Positions 62,913 through 64,000 of a DNA stretch of 64,000 nt are shown here, piece after piece; the stretch's first letter is position 1, and each line of letters begins with the position of its first letter. The position numbers were made by a program, and so were the translations under genes. The notes under the pieces were generated by a model. The model had not been told where the DNA came from. It was given only the letters and a program-made list of their open reading frames with translations, and did no database searches. The stretch comes from Allomuricauda sp. Lineage in GTDB: Bacteria > Bacteroidota > Bacteroidia > Flavobacteriales > Flavobacteriaceae. The stretch lies in assembly GCF_013911645.1 (NCBI RefSeq), contig NZ_JACESV010000001.1, positions 434,001 through 498,000 on the forward strand, read 5' to 3'.

Positions 62913-64000
62913 TTAAAACAAGTCGGTAACACAACCTTTGGAGGCGGATGATACCGTTTTGGCATATTTATATAAGCTTCCTGATTTGATTTTTAACTCA
63001 GGTTGCTTCCATTCTTTTCTTCGTTGTTCGAACTCTTCGTCCGATATATTGATGTTGATGGTGTTGTTTACGGCATCAATGGTGATTTCATCTCCATCTT
63101 TCACCAGAGCGATTCCGCCTCCCACTTGTGCTTCGGGGGAAACGTGGCCCACCACAAATCCGTGGGAACCACCTGAAAATCTTCCGTCGGTTATCAGTGC
63201 AACATCTTTTCCGAGTCCGGCACCCATAATAGCAGATGTAGGTTTTAACATTTCGGGCATTCCCGGAGCTCCTTTTGGACCTTCGTAACGAATGACTACC
63301 ACATCGCCTTTTTGCACTTTTCCGTTATGGATTCCATGATTCACCGCAGTTTCGCTATCAAAAACACGAGCTGTTCCGGTAAACTCCAACCCTTCTTTGC
63401 CTGTGATTTTAGCCACGGCACCTTCGGAAGCGAGGTTTCCATATAAAATACGAATATGGCCGGTTTCTTTAATGGGTTGTTCCTTCTTTCTGATGATATC
63501 CTGACCTTCGGCCAAATCAGGGGCATCCAATAGGTTTTCCGCCAATGTTTTTCCTGTAACGGTCATACAATCGCCATGAAGCATGCCTTCCTTCAGCATA
63601 TATTTCAACACTGCAGGAACGCCACCTACTTTATGGAGGTCTTCCATCAAGTATTTTCCACTTGGCTTTAAATCGGCCAATAAGGGAGTGGATTCACTAA
63701 TTCTTGTAATGTCTTCCAAGGTGAAATCGACCTCAGCAGCGTGTGCAATGGCCATAAAGTGAAGCACGGCATTGGTAGAGCCACCAAGCACGGTGACCAA
63801 CCTAAATGCGTTTTCCAATGATTTTTTAGTAACAATGTCCCTTGGTTTGATGTCTTCCTTCAACAAATGCAACAAAGCGGCACCTGATGCTTCACAGTCC
63901 GCCTGCTTTTTATCGTTTACCGCCGGAATGGACGAGTTGAACGGCATGGACATTCCCATGGCCTCAATGGCAGATGCCATAGTATTTGCGGTGTACATCC
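62913..64000 (-). CDS. ilvD: Dihydroxy-acid dehydratase, partial (N-terminus outside window)
   Basis: C-terminal 361 residues or so; the start lies beyond position 64000. The first visible residues [20 protein letters not shown] are internal (the third Fe-S cysteine motif CGGMYTANT should lie just outside). [35 protein letters not shown] and the terminal GCVTDLF are diagnostic. Makes the 2-oxo acids for valine and isoleucine. First visible gene of the minus-strand ilv operon. Confidence 0.96.
   Translation of the reverse strand, partial: MYTANTMASAIEAMGMSMPFNSSIPAVNDKKQADCEASGAALLHLLKEDIKPRDIVTKKSLENAFRLVTVLGGSTNAVLHFMAIAHAAEVDFTLEDITRISESTPLLADLKPSGKYLMEDLHKVGGVPAVLKYMLKEGMLHGDCMTVTGKTLAENLLDAPDLAEGQDIIRKKEQPIKETGHIRILYGNLASEGAVAKITGKEGLEFTGTARVFDSETAVNHGIHNGKVQKGDVVVIRYEGPKGAPGMPEMLKPTSAIMGAGLGKDVALITDGRFSGGSHGFVVGHVSPEAQVGGGIALVKDGDEITIDAVNNTININISDEEFEQRRKEWKQPELKIKSGSLYKYAKTVSSASKGCVTDLF

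Overview
The window looks like the chromosome of a marine or aerobic member of the Flavobacteriaceae (phylum Bacteroidota), with a Muricauda/Allomuricauda-like gene content. The evidence is a protein with a T9SS type A C-terminal sorting domain, SusD-era style lipoproteins ending in SCSDDD or ACSSSS, an M28 peptidase of the PSMA type, RNA-like promoters of the form TTTG ... TAnnTTTG, near absence of Shine-Dalgarno sequences, and REP-like intergenic palindromes of the kind common in flavobacteria. No rRNA, tRNA, CRISPR array or complete insertion sequence was recognised.

Layout. 1-3.2 kb: a LOG-family protein (partial) behind uvrA. 3.2-6.7 kb: an accessory patch with a truncated-looking ORF, a 39-residue membrane protein, an AT-rich HipA-like kinase/DUF3037 pair and a RadC/JAB protein. 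6.8-11.4 kb: a secreted M28 peptidase and a Tat-exported Gfo/Idh oxidoreductase, separated by 0.9 kb of tandem intergenic repeats. 11.4-15 kb: a 163-bp MITE-like element, an AbiL/RloAB-type two-gene defence system (AAA ATPase plus Toprim protein), a candidate structured leader RNA in front of a small zinc-ribbon protein, and a tandem REP array. 15-23.5 kb: GntR regulator, two lipoproteins, an aldehyde dehydrogenase, a Usp protein, a MNT/HEPN pair, an XRE regulator next to a broken membrane gene, an FKBP isomerase and an EEP-family nuclease. 23.9-31 kb: secreted and envelope proteins (T9SS BNR protein with a lipoprotein partner; MORN, DUF2490 and 643-residue proteins in one operon). 31.3-35.8 kb: an ArsR-controlled module (ArsR, AHSA1, frameshifted DoxX, two YdeI paralogues, VOC) and a small Fe-S/GNAT/DCC run. 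35.8-50.3 kb: housekeeping genes (glutamate-type symporter, aroC, LpxH-like hydrolase, FAD/Fe-S oxidase, TlpA-like protein, patatin, M1 peptidase, recG).

50.4-64 kb is a branched-chain amino acid region: leuC-leuD-cimA/leuA-leuB on the plus strand, facing gapN and then ilvA-ilvC-ilvN-methyltransferase-ilvB-ilvD on the minus strand (ilvD runs out of the window). Together these cover threonine to 2-oxobutyrate, the common ilv steps, and the leucine branch; the synthase in the leu operon is of the Leptospira citramalate synthase type.

The most unusual item is in recG: a complete, apparently intact DUF559 (Vsr-like, PD-(D/E)XK) endonuclease unit of about 144 codons sits in frame between helicase motifs II and III, bounded by G/C-rich palindromes that form an imperfect terminal inverted repeat. 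It looks like a coding-sequence-tolerated mobile element. Second is the leader at about 14.04-14.17 kb, which shows a 16-bp closing stem beginning at a predicted transcription start, an inner helix, a pseudoknot and a competing helix.
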